Notes: a model not told the origin generated them from the sequence alone. A DNA stretch of 64,000 bases from Oncomelania hupensis (GCA_036898135.1 CM072527.1:28384055-28448054); one strand, 5' to 3'; positions 23,246 through 34,699 are shown, numbered from the stretch's first letter. A program made the numbers and translations.

Positions 23246-23660
23246 GGAAGAGCTTTGTTTTCTTCACCACTGTGAGCATGCCATCGTGTTGTATAATGGC
23301 TGGTGTGATGGTCTGTCGGACATCGTCGTTGGTGCTCTGCTGGGTATAGGAAATGCCCAGAAGTCTTCTGTAGCACTTCATCTCCATGCTTTGTATTCTT
23401 CGTTGTATATCTGCTGTGTGAGGGTCCATGTTTCGCAAGCGTATAGGAAGATGGAGATGACAAGGGAGCGCAGCGGCCTTACCTTGGAGCATAGACTTAT
23501 GGTCCTGAGGGCCGCAGTTGCTTGTGCGATCCTGGAAATGACTTCCTGTCGGGTCCCATTGTCTGATACAATGGCTCCTAAATATTTGAAGCTATGCACT
23601 GTGTTTGATGTCCATGTTGATGCCATTGGTGTTGTTGGTCATTATTTGGGTCTTCTCTGT
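23246..23660 (-). mobile_element. RTE copy C, fragment
   Basis: Minus-strand piece of the RTE 3' coding region. It reads through TVHSFKYLGAIVSDNGTRQE, LRSLVISIFLYACETWTLT, MEMKCYRRLLGISYTQ, and on to the region equivalent to VVKKTKLF. Several frameshifts occur. Both the RT core and the 3' terminus are missing. Confidence 0.9.
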
Positions 23661-23885
23661 GTGTCTTATATGTGTGTGAGTGTGTGTGTGTGGGTGATAG
23701 TGTCATTGTCGACAAGTTTTAATGCTTGTAAATACATGTACTATCATTATTATTTATGTTCAATTTTATATTGCTATTACAATTTAATTTCCTTGTTTTG
23801 CATGTGTATATGCAGATGGACACTGCATGATACATCTTCTTGAAATGTTTATGGGGACAATAAAGGATTGTGTTTTGTGTATTGT
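23661..23885. other. Spacer, no recognised feature
   Basis: Short GT-rich tract near 23670-23695, otherwise unremarkable. Confidence 0.5.
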
Positions 23886-24060
23886 GACTGTGTGACGGTT
23901 TGTGATGACTGTGTGACGGTTTGTGATGACTGTGTGACGGTTTGTGATGACTGTGTGACGGTTTGTGATGACTGTGTGACGGTTTGTAATGACTGTGTGA
24001 CGGTTTGTGATGACTGTGTTACGTTACGTGATTATTGTGTGATGGTACGTGATGACTGGC
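23886..24060. repeat. 21-bp minisatellite, second block
   Basis: About eight copies of gactgtgtgacggtttgtga plus one base at an exact 21-bp period (23886, 23907). They translate as CDDCVTV heptads, which is not evidence of a gene. Confidence 0.9.
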
Positions 24061-24149
24061 AAGTACGTGAAGTTGCGTGATGACCCTGATTGACATGCAG
24101 TCGCACCTCTTTCCCTCCCACCTCCCCGGGTGAGAATATAAACCGAGGT

Positions 24150-24345
24150 CTAGCTTGTGCACACACGCATTTCATCGCACGGGTTTTAACGATCCTGGCG
24201 GTCATAGCCTAGACTGGCGAGCCCCAGCTACACAAATACACCCAGCAAGCACTAGGCCCCTTCCCGTCCATTGTGGGTGGACCAGGATTGTGCGGACAGG
24301 ATTGTGCGGCGTCAGACAATACGCTTTAGGCAGCAAGTGGGAGCC
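24150..24345 (+). mobile_element. SINE body remnant
   Basis: It aligns by eye with the SINE at 15461-15873 across ttttaacgatcctggcggtc (there ctttaaagatcctgaggctc), cacccagcaagcactaggcc and accaggattgtgc. The tRNA-like head is not recognisable. The next SINE segment is amplified as the adjoining 45-bp array. Confidence 0.7.
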
Positions 24346-25247
24346 TCCGCCTGCTCCAGTTAGATCCTGTATCCACCCGCACCTTGTTCTATGTCCGGCT
24401 CCAGTTAGATCCTGTATCCACCCGCACCTTGTTCTATGTCCGGCTCCAGTTAGATCCTGAATCCACCCGCACCTTGTTCTGTGTCCGGCTCCAGTTAGAT
24501 CCTGTATCCAACCGCACCTTGTTCTATGTCCGGCTCCAGTTATATCCTGTATCCACCCGCACCGGGTTCTATGTCCGACTCCAGTTATATCCTGTATCCA
24601 CCCGCACCTGGTTCTATGTCCGGTTCCAGTTAGATCCTGTATCCACCCGCACCTTGTTCTATGTCCGGCTCCAGTTAGATCCTGTATCCACCCGCACCCA
24701 GTTCTATGTCCTGCTCCAGTTAGATCCTGTATCCACCCGCACCTTGTTCTATGTCCGGCTCCAGTTAGATCCTGTATCCACCCGCACCCTGTTCTATGTC
24801 CTGCTCCAGTTAGATCCTGTATCCACCCGCACCTTGTTCTATGTCCGGTTCCAGTTAGATCCTGTATCCACCCGCACCTTGTTCTGTGTCCGGCTCCAGT
24901 TAGATCCTGTATCCACCCGCACCCTGTTCTATGTCCGGCTCCAGTTAGATCCTGTATCCACCCGCACCTTGCTCTATGTCCGGCTCCAGTTAGATCCTGT
25001 ATCCACCCGCACCTGGTTCTATGTCCGGCTCCAGTTAGATCCTGTATCCACCCGCACCCTGTTCTATGTCCGGCTCCAGTTAGATCCTGTATCCACCCGC
25101 AATAGGGTTCTATGTCCTGCTCCAGTTAGATCCTGTATCCACCCGCACCTGGTTCTGTGTCCGGCTCCAGTTAGATCCTGTATCCACCCGCATCTGGTTC
25201 TATGTCCGGCTCCAGTTAGATCCTGTATCCACCCGCACCTTCTTCTA
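24346..25247. repeat. 45-bp minisatellite grown from a SINE tail (~20 copies)
   Basis: Exact 45-bp period (tagatcctg at 24361, 24406 and 24451). The unit, cggctccagttagatcctgt plus atccacccgcaccttgttct plus atgtc, matches the SINE segment at about 15770-15814 (cggcttgagttagatcctgt plus atcgaccagcgccttgagtc plus ttgtc). The 293-codon ORF, a 15-residue repeat like LDPVSTRTLFYVRLQ, follows from the multiple-of-three unit. Confidence 0.9.
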
Positions 25248-25589
25248 TGTAACAACATTAAGTAATGACTTTTAAACAAATACTTTTAAAAGTAATATAT
25301 AAAGTTTGCAATAACATCTGGCAGCGGCTGGCACCGTGTCACTGAACTGTTGTGAGGTGCAGATGTTCAAACCATCCAAAAACGGACCAAAGACAGTAAA
25401 AAAAATCAGACACCGCTCTCTCCTGTTGATGTTTTTGTTAATACCTGAATGACAGTGAATCTGATGACAGCCTTGATGAAGCCCTTTATGAGGGTGCCTA
25501 CATTTGGAGTATTCAAAAGATCGAATAATAACAAAATATACAAATGGGAGCAGGAGTGTCAGTGTCAGATTTTTTAACTGTCTATACAA
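25248..25589. other. No recognised feature
   Basis: Unique sequence between two repeats; short ORFs only. Confidence 0.5.
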
Positions 25590-25616
25590 ATAGTCAAAAG
25601 ATCAGAGAGAGAGAGC

Positions 25617-25707
<91 letters not shown>
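25590..25707. repeat. (GA)n microsatellite
   Basis: GA tract of about 105 bp with few interruptions. Confidence 0.97.
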
Positions 25708-25709
<2 letters not shown>

Positions 25710-25814
25710 CCAGATCAAATATATTTATGTTAGTTTTAAATTCTGCGCATTCCGTTTTATCTTTTTTGTATTTTCAGATAAGAAAACTCTTAAATAGCCG
25801 GGATTCACAACAAG

Positions 25815-26325
25815 CCAAATGTCCGTCTGTCGGTAGGTCTGTCCGTCGGTCCGTTGGAAGTCATATCTCTAGAACTACTGAACAGATTTTAACCAAACTT
25901 CATGGAAATATTACCTTGGTTAGTGGCCTGCCTCTCGTGCCATCATATTTGCTATACCGAAAAGATCAAGATCATTGAGTCTATAAGTTGCTAAACACGT
26001 TTTGCTCAATATCTAGAAAACGACTCAAGCGATTTTGTTGCGTTTTTACTAAACATGTACTTCAAATCATGGGCCACCCTTCAGTGGCAGTCAGGATATC
26101 AGTCGGTCAGTGTGTCGCTCCGATTTCCAATTTGTTGTTCAAACACACTTTAGGCCTTATCTCAAGAATATCTAAGCCGAATTTCATCATTACCTACCGC
26201 TAAGAATGTTAGATCATTCATATTTGTATTTTTTCAAAGGTCAAGTTCACTGTGCTCCACCATTATCTGAACACGTTTTGCAATGTATCTCAAATTTGGG
26301 TGAGCCGAGTTTGATCATATTTTTG
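25815..26325. repeat. Internally repetitive non-coding segment
   Basis: Phrases of the type atatctctagaactactgaa followed by cagattttaaccaaacttc occur three times in diverged form (about 25862, 26010 and 26160), each after a gtcngtcngt-like stretch or its remnant. The pattern resembles a non-coding family I have seen in lophotrochozoan genomes; its class is unknown to me. It leads into the 48-bp array. Confidence 0.45.
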
Positions 26326-28236
26326 CATGCATATAGTTCAGACAGTGGTCTATCATTCCATGTTTGATAATGAATGGCAGATAGTTCAGACAGTGGCCTA
26401 TCATTCCATGTTTGATAATGAATGGCAGATAGTTCAGACAGTGGCCTTTCATTCCATGTTTGATAATGTATGGCAGATAGTTCAGACAGTGGTCTATCAT
26501 TCCATGTTTGATAATGTATGGCAGATAGTTCAGATAGCGGTCTATCATTCCATGTTTGATAATGTATGGCAGATAGTTCAGACAGTGGCCTATCATTCCA
26601 TGTTTGACAATGTATGGCAGATAGTTCAGACAGTGGTCTATCATTCCATGTTTGATAATGTATGGCAGATAGTTCAGACAGTGGTCTATCATTCCATGTT
26701 TGATAATGTATGGCAGATAGTTCAGACAGTGGCCTATCATTCCATGTTTGATAATGTATGGCAAATAGTTCAGATAGCGGTATATCATTCCATGTTTGAT
26801 AATGTATGGCAGATAGTTCAGACAGTGGTCTATCATTCCATGTTTGACAATGTATGGCAGATAGTTCAGACAGCGGTCTATCATTCCATGTTTGACAATG
26901 TATGGCAGATAGTTCAGATAGCGGTCTATCATTCCATGTTTGACAATGTATGGCAGATAGTTCAGATAGCGGTCTATCATTCCATGTTTGACAATGTATG
27001 GCAGATAGTTCAGATAGCGGTCTATCATTCCATGTTTGATAATGTATGGCAGATAGTTCAGACAGCGGTCTATCATTCCATGTTTGATAATGAATGGCAG
27101 ATAGTTCAGACAGTGGCCTATCATTCCATGTTTGATAATGTATGGCAGATAGTTCAGACAGTGGCCTATCATTCCATGTTTGACAATGAATGGCAGATAG
27201 TTCAGACAGCGGTCTATCATTCCATGTTTGATAATGAATGGCAGATAGTTCAGACAGCGGTCTATTATTCCATGTTTGATAATGAATGGCAGATAGTTCA
27301 GACAGCGGTCTATCATTCCATGTTTGATAATGAATGGCAGATAGTTCAGACAGCGGTCTATCATTCCATGTTTGATAATGAATGGCAGATAGTTCAGACA
27401 GCGGTCTATCATTCCATGTTTGATAATGAATGGCAGATAGTTCAGACAGCGGTCTATCATTCCATGTTTGATAATGAATGGCAGATAGTTCAGACAGCGG
27501 TCTATCATTCCATGTTTGATAATGTATGGCCGATAGTTCAGATAGCGGTCTATCATTCCATGTTTGACAATGTATGGCAGATAGTTCAGACAGTGGCCTA
27601 TCATTCCATGTTTGACAATGTATGGCAGATAGTTCAGACAGTGGTCTATCATTCCATGTTTGATAATGTATGGCAGATAGTTCAGATAGCGGTCTATCAT
27701 TCCATGTTTGATAATGAATGGCAGATAGTTCAGACAGTGGCCTATCATTCCATGTTTGATAATGTATGGCAGATAGTTCAGATAGCGGTCTATCATTCCA
27801 TGTTTGACAATGTATGGCAGATAGTTCAGACAGTGGCCTATCATTCCATGTTTGATAATGTATGGCAGATAGTTCAGATAGCGGTCTTTCATTCCATGTT
27901 TGACAATGTATGGCAGATAGTTCAGACAGTGGCCTATCATTCCATGTTTGATAATGTATGGCAGATAGTTCAGACAGTGGCCTATCATTCCATGTTTGAT
28001 AATGTATGGCAGATAGTTCAGATAGCGGTCTATCATTCCATGTTTGATAATGTATGGCAGATAGTTCAGATAGCGGTCTATCATTCCATGTTTGATAATG
28101 TATGGCAGATAGTTCAGACAGTGGCCTATCATTCCATGTTTGACAATGTATGGCAGATAGTTCAGACAGCGGTCTATCATTCCATGTTTGATAATGTATG
28201 GCCGATAGTTCAGATAGCGGTCTATCATTCCATGTT
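26326..28236. repeat. 48-bp minisatellite (~40 copies)
   Basis: The exact 48-bp unit is atagttcagacagtggtcta plus tcattccatgtttgataatg plus tatggcag (gacagtgg at 26341 and 26389). Variable sites are few and recurrent: gacagtgg/gatagcgg, gata/gaca, gtatgg/gaatgg, agtggcc/agcggtc. Three frames stay open throughout (+ 768 codons; - 664 and 637 codons, 16-residue repeats such as WNDRPLSELSAIHYQT), purely because 48 is a multiple of three. No signal peptide or recognised domain is seen on any reading. Confidence 0.95.
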
Positions 28237-28587
28237 TTCATTTTGCTTCCTTGAAATAAAGCCCAGTCACAACATCGCCAGGAAAATTAACATTGTTGAA
28301 AATGCTGAATTTTTGACTGTGAGTGAATGTCTAAAGTACAGTTCAATGGCTTGCCGTCTTGTTGACAGTGTAACACCTGTTCCTGTTTATCAAAGTCTTA
28401 GTATTTCAGGTGGCAGCAGGCGCTTTGAGCGCAGTATTTTGGGCAATTTTGCCTTACAAAAAGCCTTATTATTATTAGTAGTAGTAGCAGCAGCAGTATT
28501 CTTATTGTGTTGCGGAACGATATTACATTACAATAATTGTGCTACACCTTTCAAAGTTGTGCGTGGTTCATTGTTTACAACAAATCT
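28237..28587. other. Spacer, no recognised feature
   Basis: No recognised gene. The + frame that is open through the 48-bp array continues here without any family resemblance. Confidence 0.5.
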
Positions 28588-29620
28588 GCGTGGGCCCAGT
28601 TCTGTTTACTTTATATTCACAGCCGCTATCTGATGTTATTTCAAAACATGATTGTAATTTTCACAAATATGCTGATGACACAGAGTTGTCTAAAAGTGCA
28701 CCACCTGAGGAATTTTGTATCGTTCAGTCTGATTTTCAAACATGTGTCTATGATATTTAGCTTGGATGCTCAACACGAACAAAACAGAGACAATGGCAGT
28801 CGGTACTTCCACGCGCCTCAGACTGGTAGAGGGTGACTCCCTGGACATTGATGGTAGCACCCTTCAGCTCCGATGCACGGTGAAATATCTTGGAGTCAAA
28901 ATTGACCAAACTTTGTCGATGCAAAATCAGACTGGAAGCATTTGCCGTGGTGCTTTCCTTGAATTGAGACGTATTGCTTCCATTCGGCCTTTTTGTTTAT
29001 CCGAGACTGCGTGCGCGAAATTGGTTAACGCTTTTATCACATCACGTCTGGACTTTTGTAATTCGGTATTGCTGGGTCTACCAGCAGAACAGATATATCG
29101 TCTCCAATACGTACAAAACAGCGCAGCACGGCTCGTTTTGAAAAAGAGAAAGAGAGACCATATCACGCCGTTGCTTCATAAACTTTACTGGCTGCCTGTA
29201 AAATTCCGCCTCCAGTATAAGATCTGTGTTCTTGCCTTCCGTTTCTTTGAAGGAACTCTCCCAACGTATCTTTCCAACTCACTTGTAGCCTACCGGACAG
29301 CCCGCATTCTCCGATCTTCCGCAGAAAAGCTGTTAAAAGTTCCGCGTCGAAACCTGAAAACTGTTGGCGAGCACGGTTTCAGTTTCACTGCTCCATATCT
29401 CTGGAATGCACTTCCTGTCGGTCTGAGGAACTTGAAAGATATTTATATATTTAAATCCCAACTGAAAACATACCTTTTTCGTTTAGCTTGCTTACTCACA
29501 TCACCCCTTCCCACCCTACCCTTCCATACATACATGTAATCTCTTTGTATATTGTGAGTGAATGCGTGTGTATGCGCAATGAGTCTCTGTGAGTTTTGCG
29601 CTATATAAATGTTATTCATT
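28588..29620 (+). mobile_element. L2-like LINE, 3' fragment
   Basis: A 5'-truncated element starting inside the reverse transcriptase: GPVLFTLYSQPLSDVIS, then HKYADDTELS (catalytic YADD). A frameshift near 28760 follows, then an open frame (28766-29539): LNTNKTETMAVG, VKYLGVKIDQTLSMQ, RLDFCNSVLLGLPAEQIY, RLQYVQNSAARLVLKKRKRD, HITPLLHKLYWLPV and SFTAPYLWNALPVGLR, the typical L2/CR1 C-terminus. The 3' UTR ends in tgcgctatataaatgttatt, a terminus characteristic of L2-type elements, and continues into (ATT)n. Loss of the endonuclease and half of the RT makes it dead. Confidence 0.85.
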
Positions 29621-29628
29621 ATTATTAC

Positions 29629-29700
<72 letters not shown>
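29617..29700. repeat. (ATT)n tail of the L2-like element
   Basis: About 27 ATT units directly continue the 3' end of the L2-like fragment, so the microsatellite most likely grew from its tail. Confidence 0.9.
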
Positions 29701-30117
29701 GATGACGAGGTTCATATCTCAGGGCGCCAAGGACGTTAATCATCATTATCGTCATCATCATCAGCAGCAGCTGCATCATCATCATACTGAAACAAGGCCC
29801 TTTACAGAGCAGTGCCCGCGACTATGGAAACCTACATGATGACGTCATTGCTGTGAGCGTTGTCTGGCTTTGATTGTCCAAACGCAATTCTTGTGACCTT
29901 GAAACCAAGAACTGTGTGTGGACATCAGTGCTTGCGACACTGGACTGCAAAACCAGGCTTACTGCTCATGCAGTGTCAGTTCTACTACCTACTGCTATTG
30001 TTATTGCTACTACTATTGTTACAGCCACTACTATTGTTACTGCTACTACGAACATCCAAACAGTTCACATCGAAGTTATACAGGCAACATTAGACACTAC
30101 AAACATCAAAAGAAAGT
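29701..30117. other. Spacer with CAT and CTA-rich simple repeats
   Basis: catcatcatcatcagcagca near 29752 and tgttattgctactactattg near 29999; no gene seen. Confidence 0.6.
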
Positions 30118-30505
30118 TAGTTGGTTTCATTCATTGCTTACATGGTCCAGCGGACTGCAAAGAGCCGAATCAGGACACAAAATCAAGACCACAACTTCGA
30201 TCGTTGAAAGAGGACTCACCCCTGATCCGCATAAAAGATCTGTCGAAACAACCCTAGTGGTAATACTGAAGGCACTCCACCAGCCAGTCACTTTACGATA
30301 CAGACATCCCACGCTGGGGACGCTGAGGCTATACTCTAATTTATCGAAACCCAGTTTACAAAAACAAAATAGAATACAAACATCATTATAAAAATCAACA
30401 AAATACATACATATAAATTGCCTACATTGCCAAATAATGACATCATAGGAAGCCCCAGCGACCACCTGGCAGAAAGTGTCCAATATTCCGAAGCTTATCC
30501 AACAG
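30118..30505 (-). mobile_element. R600 copy f, left part
   Basis: R600 in minus orientation from its tail (cattgcttacatggtccagc) to gaagcttatccaacag, where it is cut by the LINE at 30506. The family sequence resumes precisely at 33347. Confidence 0.9.
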
Positions 30506-33198
30506 TTTATGTTCCCTTGGACTTGGAATATGAGGTTCCAAACTATGACTTGTTCATGAATAAAGACCCTAAAAGAGGTGTTGCACTATATTTTCATAAA
30601 AAACTTAATGCTAAAGAATACTGTTTGCTGGGAAATACAAAGTTTGAGGAGTGTGTTTGGGGAACATTTATTGGCGGAAAGGGAGAAAGGGTACTCATAG
30701 GTCGTGTATATAGAAGCCCCAACTCATCAGTCGATAATGACGAACTTTTATTTGAATTACTTAAGAATCAAGATATACAGAAGTTCGACAAAGTCTGTAT
30801 TACTGGTGATTTTAACTTTCCAAATGTAAGATGGGATGGTGAATGGTGTGGAGATAAAAATAATACATTTATTGAATGTATCAGGGATGCATATCTTATG
30901 CAGAAAGTCAACAACCCTACTAGGCATAGAGAAGGACAAAAATCAACACTAGATGATCTTATATTGGTAAATGATGATCTTTTAATATCAGATGTAATAC
31001 ATAGAGCTCCAATTGGTAAGAGCGATCATGATGTGTTGATATTTGAACTATACATCCCAAAGTGTAAAGAATTGCCAATTAATAAGTACAAATTTAATTT
31101 GAGTAAAGGAAGCTATATAAATTTTAAAAAATATGTTGCTGAGTCAGGTTTAACACTTCTGGAGGATAATGTGGAGGGTATGTGGAATAAAATCAAGAAT
31201 GTAATATTGTCGGGGATGGATAGACACATTCCCAAAATAAAATGTGCTAGTCAGAAAAAAATAAAACCATCCTGGATGAATAGTAAGGTTATTCGAAAGA
31301 TAAAGAAAAAACATAAACTGTATAAGAGATTCTTACAGAGCAAACTTGGTTTAGATTATAATAGATATATAGTAGTAAGAAATCAGTGCAACAGAATAAT
31401 TAAAAATGCAAAAAGAGAATTTGAGATGAAAATTGCACATGATTGTAAAAGCAAACCTAAACAATTTTGGAAGTACGTTCAGGAACATACGAGAAGTAGT
31501 GTTGGTGTAAATGCGCTTAAAAAAGGTGATGGTAGTTTTGCGGTATCAGATTCAGACAAAGCGGAAACATTGAATAATTTTTTTGCAAGTGTATATGTAG
31601 AAGAGGATATGACAAATATTCCAAATCTTGAGAAATGTAGTAAATAAAATGGTATTTCATTAGCTGACATTAAATTTACTCCTGCGGCAGTTAAAACAAA
31701 ATTAAGTAACCTATATCCAACAAAGGCTCAAGGACCTGACCAAATTCCTTCAAGAGTTTTAAAAGAATTATGCAATTAATTGGCTTAACCACTTTGTAAT
31801 TTGTTTAATTTATCACTAGAGACTGGTCAGTTACCGGAGGATTGGAAGACCGCTGAAGTTACTGCCATATTTAAAAAAGGTACACGCTCTGACCCAGGGA
31901 ACTATCGTCCTGTTAGTCTTACATGTATATCTTGTAAAGTTTTAGAGTCACTAATTAGAGACGAATTAGTTAATTTCTTTACTGATAATAACTTGTATGC
32001 GAAATGTCAGCATGGTTTTAGAAAAAACAGATCATGCGTTACACAGCTACTTCAAGTTATGGAGGATATTACATCATACATGGACAGCAGGAACCCTGTG
32101 GACATTATTTATTTAGACTTCCGTAAAGCATTCGATACTGTACCCATGAACGCCTTTTAAGAAAATTAGAAGCTTATGGTATTAATGGATATGTTGTTTC
32201 TTGGATTAGGGAATTTCTTTCAGATAGAATTCAAACTGTTAAAGTGGGAGATGCACTGTCTGATAAATTGGAGGTTGTTATCGGAATTCCTCAGGGCAGT
32301 GTTCTTGGACCCGTTTTATTCACTATTTTTATTAATGACCTACCAGATGGTATTGCTAGCCCTTGTAAATTATTTGCTGATGATACAAAGATATACAATA
32401 CAGTGAATAATTCTAAACTTTTACAACAGGATCTAGATAAACTACAAAAATGGACTGAGATGTGGAATTTATTTTTTAATGTTGAAAAATGTAAGGTTTT
32501 GCATGTATGTCGAAGAAATCCTGGGCATGAGTATAAGATGGGTGTTAGCGGTTTAGACAAACTGTTACAATCATGTGAAGAAGAAAAAGACCTTGGAGTA
32601 ACTTTTAATATGTCCTTAAATTTTGACACTCATATTCAGAACAGCATAAACAAAGCAAATAAAATGATTGGACTAATTAAAAGAACTTTCAAATTTATTA
32701 ATAAAGAATCATTTTGTATGTTGTATAAGGCTTTGGTGAGGCCCCATCTGGAATATGCAAATTCTGTATGGTATCCTAAACTTAAACGGCAGTCTATTGC
32801 TATAGAGAAAGTTCAAAGAAGGGCAACAAAGTTACTTATAGAATGTAGAAAAATGTCCTATAAAGAGCGACTTTTTTTTCCTTGGTTTACATTCACTGTC
32901 TGGTAGGAGATTACGAGGTGACCTAATACAAGTATTCAAAATTTATAATAACATTGATGACTTAGAATGGAATGACTTTTTTGCTAATCCTCATAGTAAT
33001 ACGACACGCTCATCTGAAGGCAAAATCTTTGTTAGACACTGTAACACTAATATTAGGAAATTCTCTTTTTCATATAGAACTGTAAGACATTGGAACGACC
33101 TTCCAATGTCTTTAAAGAGTGCTAAAACTACTAATCAGTTCAAAAACCAGTTGGATACAATTCCAAAATTTATAGACTTATTTTACAGCTATGACTAA
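30506..33198 (+). pseudogene. Endonuclease-reverse transcriptase ORF of the LINE (disrupted)
   Basis: The visible protein begins mid-endonuclease (NYDLFMNKDPKRGVALYF; LIGRVYRSPNSS). It contains GDFN (30805-30816) and SDHD (31021-31032), the AP-endonuclease catalytic motifs. A linker, then the RT, follows: AQGPDQIPSRVL, EDWKTAEVTAIFKKGTRSD, YRPVSLTCISCKVLESLI, YLDFRKAFDTVP, GIPQGSVLGPVLFTIFIND and FADDTKIYN (catalytic DD at 32379-32384). The C-terminus has LGVTFNMSLNFDTHIQ, RPHLEYANSVWYP and GRRLRGDLIQVFKI, stopping at 33196. Lesions are in-frame stops at 31645, 31777 and 31786, a one-base loss near 32145, and a frameshift in a T run near 32875. It cannot make full-length protein. Confidence 0.9.
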
Positions 33199-33287
33199 TA
33201 TGTAGGCAAATTGCATGCAAGGCAGACCATTGTAAATAAATATAAAAGATGGGACGTTCAGAAAGGCTCCACGGCCTACATCTGTCC

Positions 33288-33346
<59 letters not shown>
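33288..33346. repeat. (CTA)n tail of the LINE
   Basis: About 20 CTA units lie exactly between the LINE 3' UTR and the second aacag, identifying it as the element's own tail and not an independent microsatellite. Confidence 0.95.
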
Positions 33347-33347
<1 letters not shown>

Positions 33348-33580
33348 ACAGACCTCACACACAAATGAGGAGATCCGTCCCAGAAGAGTTTTCAAGAAAA
33401 AAAGTAGGACCTTGGTCTAGCGAAGAAGAAGATAGTATAGTACATGTAGGTTGATAGAACAGAGTAGGAATGAGAAAGAACAAAGGAGAAAGACAGCGAC
33501 AGTAGGAATTTAAAGCACTAAATTTCCAGAAAGCTGGGATACTATTTATACTGAAACCCCCGGCACCCCCACGGGGGGCA
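33347..33580 (-). mobile_element. R600 copy f, right part
   Basis: It resumes with aacagacctcacacacaaat and runs to the family's GC-rich end (cccccggcacccccacgggg). Confidence 0.9.
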
Positions 33581-34374
33581 TCAAAAGAAAGCGATTAGGA
33601 AAACAAAATAATGACAACTGTACAAATACCACATTTACAAATGCATCCACAGCTACACACACCGACATACTCAGACACATATTATTTATTATTATTTATC
33701 ATTAGTATTTTGTGCATTTTGAGCTCAAGAGCTGCTCAAGGAGCTGGCAGACGACCGAGCAAAAGTCAGGTCAAGACACTTTATTACCCAATGAATTTAA
33801 AATTAATACATAGGATGTTGTTTTGGTGATGCGGTAAAACATTCTACACTCTACAACAACAAACATGCTTCCACTGGACATTGAATGATCTCAGAGAAAA
33901 CGTTCTTTTGAGAAGTAAACCACGCTCGCCCACACACTCAGACCAACACACACGCACTGTCACATCCACTGCCTTAACATCACTGTGTGCTAACCACATG
34001 AGAAACAACCACCCCAACTATCTAACACATACAACAACAGAGGGAGCAATTACACGAATTTTATTGACACAAAAGGAGGAAATCGATGCTTAACGTCCTA
34101 TTGCATGAGCGTTAAGGACGATCACCACGTCGCCACCCTGACTACAATGATCATCATCATCATATCAAAAATGAGATCCAACGGATCTTCTAACTCGTCC
34201 ATCTACGTCCGAGTCCGTCCAAACAACCGTATCTATATATTTATAGCTACACCCCCCTCTCCCCACTCCCCACCTGTACAGCCACAATCTAACTTAGCTA
34301 TAATGAAAAACAAAACTGCTAAACAATAATAACAATTTGACAATTTAACAATTTGAGTTCTCTGGCCTTTTATT
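33581..34374. other. No recognised gene
   Basis: AC-rich sequence with short ORFs. A small imperfect inverted repeat (taacgtcc / ggacg) lies at about 34092-34121. Confidence 0.5.
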
Positions 34375-34440
34375 ATTATTATTGTTGTTGTTATTATTGT
34401 CGTTGTTGTTGTTATTATTATTATTATTATTATGTATTAT

Positions 34441-34490
<50 letters not shown>

Positions 34491-34492
34491 AA

Positions 34493-34575
<83 letters not shown>
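34375..34575. repeat. Compound (TTA/TTG)n-(GA)n-(GT)n-(GA)n microsatellite
   Basis: TTA/TTG triplets to about 34440, then GA to 34492, a short GT run, and GA to about 34574. Confidence 0.95.
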
Positions 34576-34643
34576 TCTTCTATGACGCATGTTTAGTGTT
34601 TACGTCATCATCACTGACCTTATGTTTTATTTATTTTTCATCA

Positions 34644-34669
34644 CTGAAGAAGGGCGTAGCCCGAAAGTC
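34644..34669 (+). ncRNA. Hammerhead-like / Penelope-terminus-like motif
   Basis: The sequence ctgaaga, a gggc-gta-gccc hairpin, gaaa and gtc occur in hammerhead-core order. I recall similar ctganga...gaaacgtc words at the termini of Penelope-like elements. One extra A lies between the ctgaaga core and the hairpin, and no closing stems I or III are evident, so activity is doubtful. No Penelope reverse transcriptase is in the window. Confidence 0.3.
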
Positions 34670-34699
34670 TTTGATTTTATATTTTTCTTGGTGTTTTTT

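Larger units (their letters stand above)
30506..33346 (+). mobile_element. CR1/Jockey-like LINE inserted in R600 copy f
   Basis: A 2,841-bp element interrupts R600. The flanks carry the direct repeat aacag (30501-30505 and 33347-33351), while uninterrupted R600 copies have a single ccaacagacct at this point. It is 5'-truncated inside the endonuclease and keeps the remaining endonuclease, a reverse transcriptase, the C-terminal domain, a ~90-bp 3' UTR and a (CTA)n tail. The short target duplication and microsatellite tail fit CR1/Jockey-group elements. Precise clade assignment needs a tree. Confidence 0.9.

Noticed and set aside
23868..24080. Cysteine-rich small protein (CDDCVTV repeats)
   Set aside because: It is the translation of the 21-bp minisatellite.
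24384..25265. 293-codon ORF with 15-residue repeats
   Set aside because: It is the 45-bp minisatellite derived from a non-coding SINE tail.
26326..28236. CRISPR-like regular repeat array
   Set aside because: No unique spacers between repeats, and the context is eukaryotic; it is a plain minisatellite.
26247..28633. ORFs of 768 (+), 664 (-) and 637 (-) codons as giant repetitive proteins
   Set aside because: All three arise from one 48-bp tandem repeat; no signal peptide, domain or codon preference distinguishes any frame.
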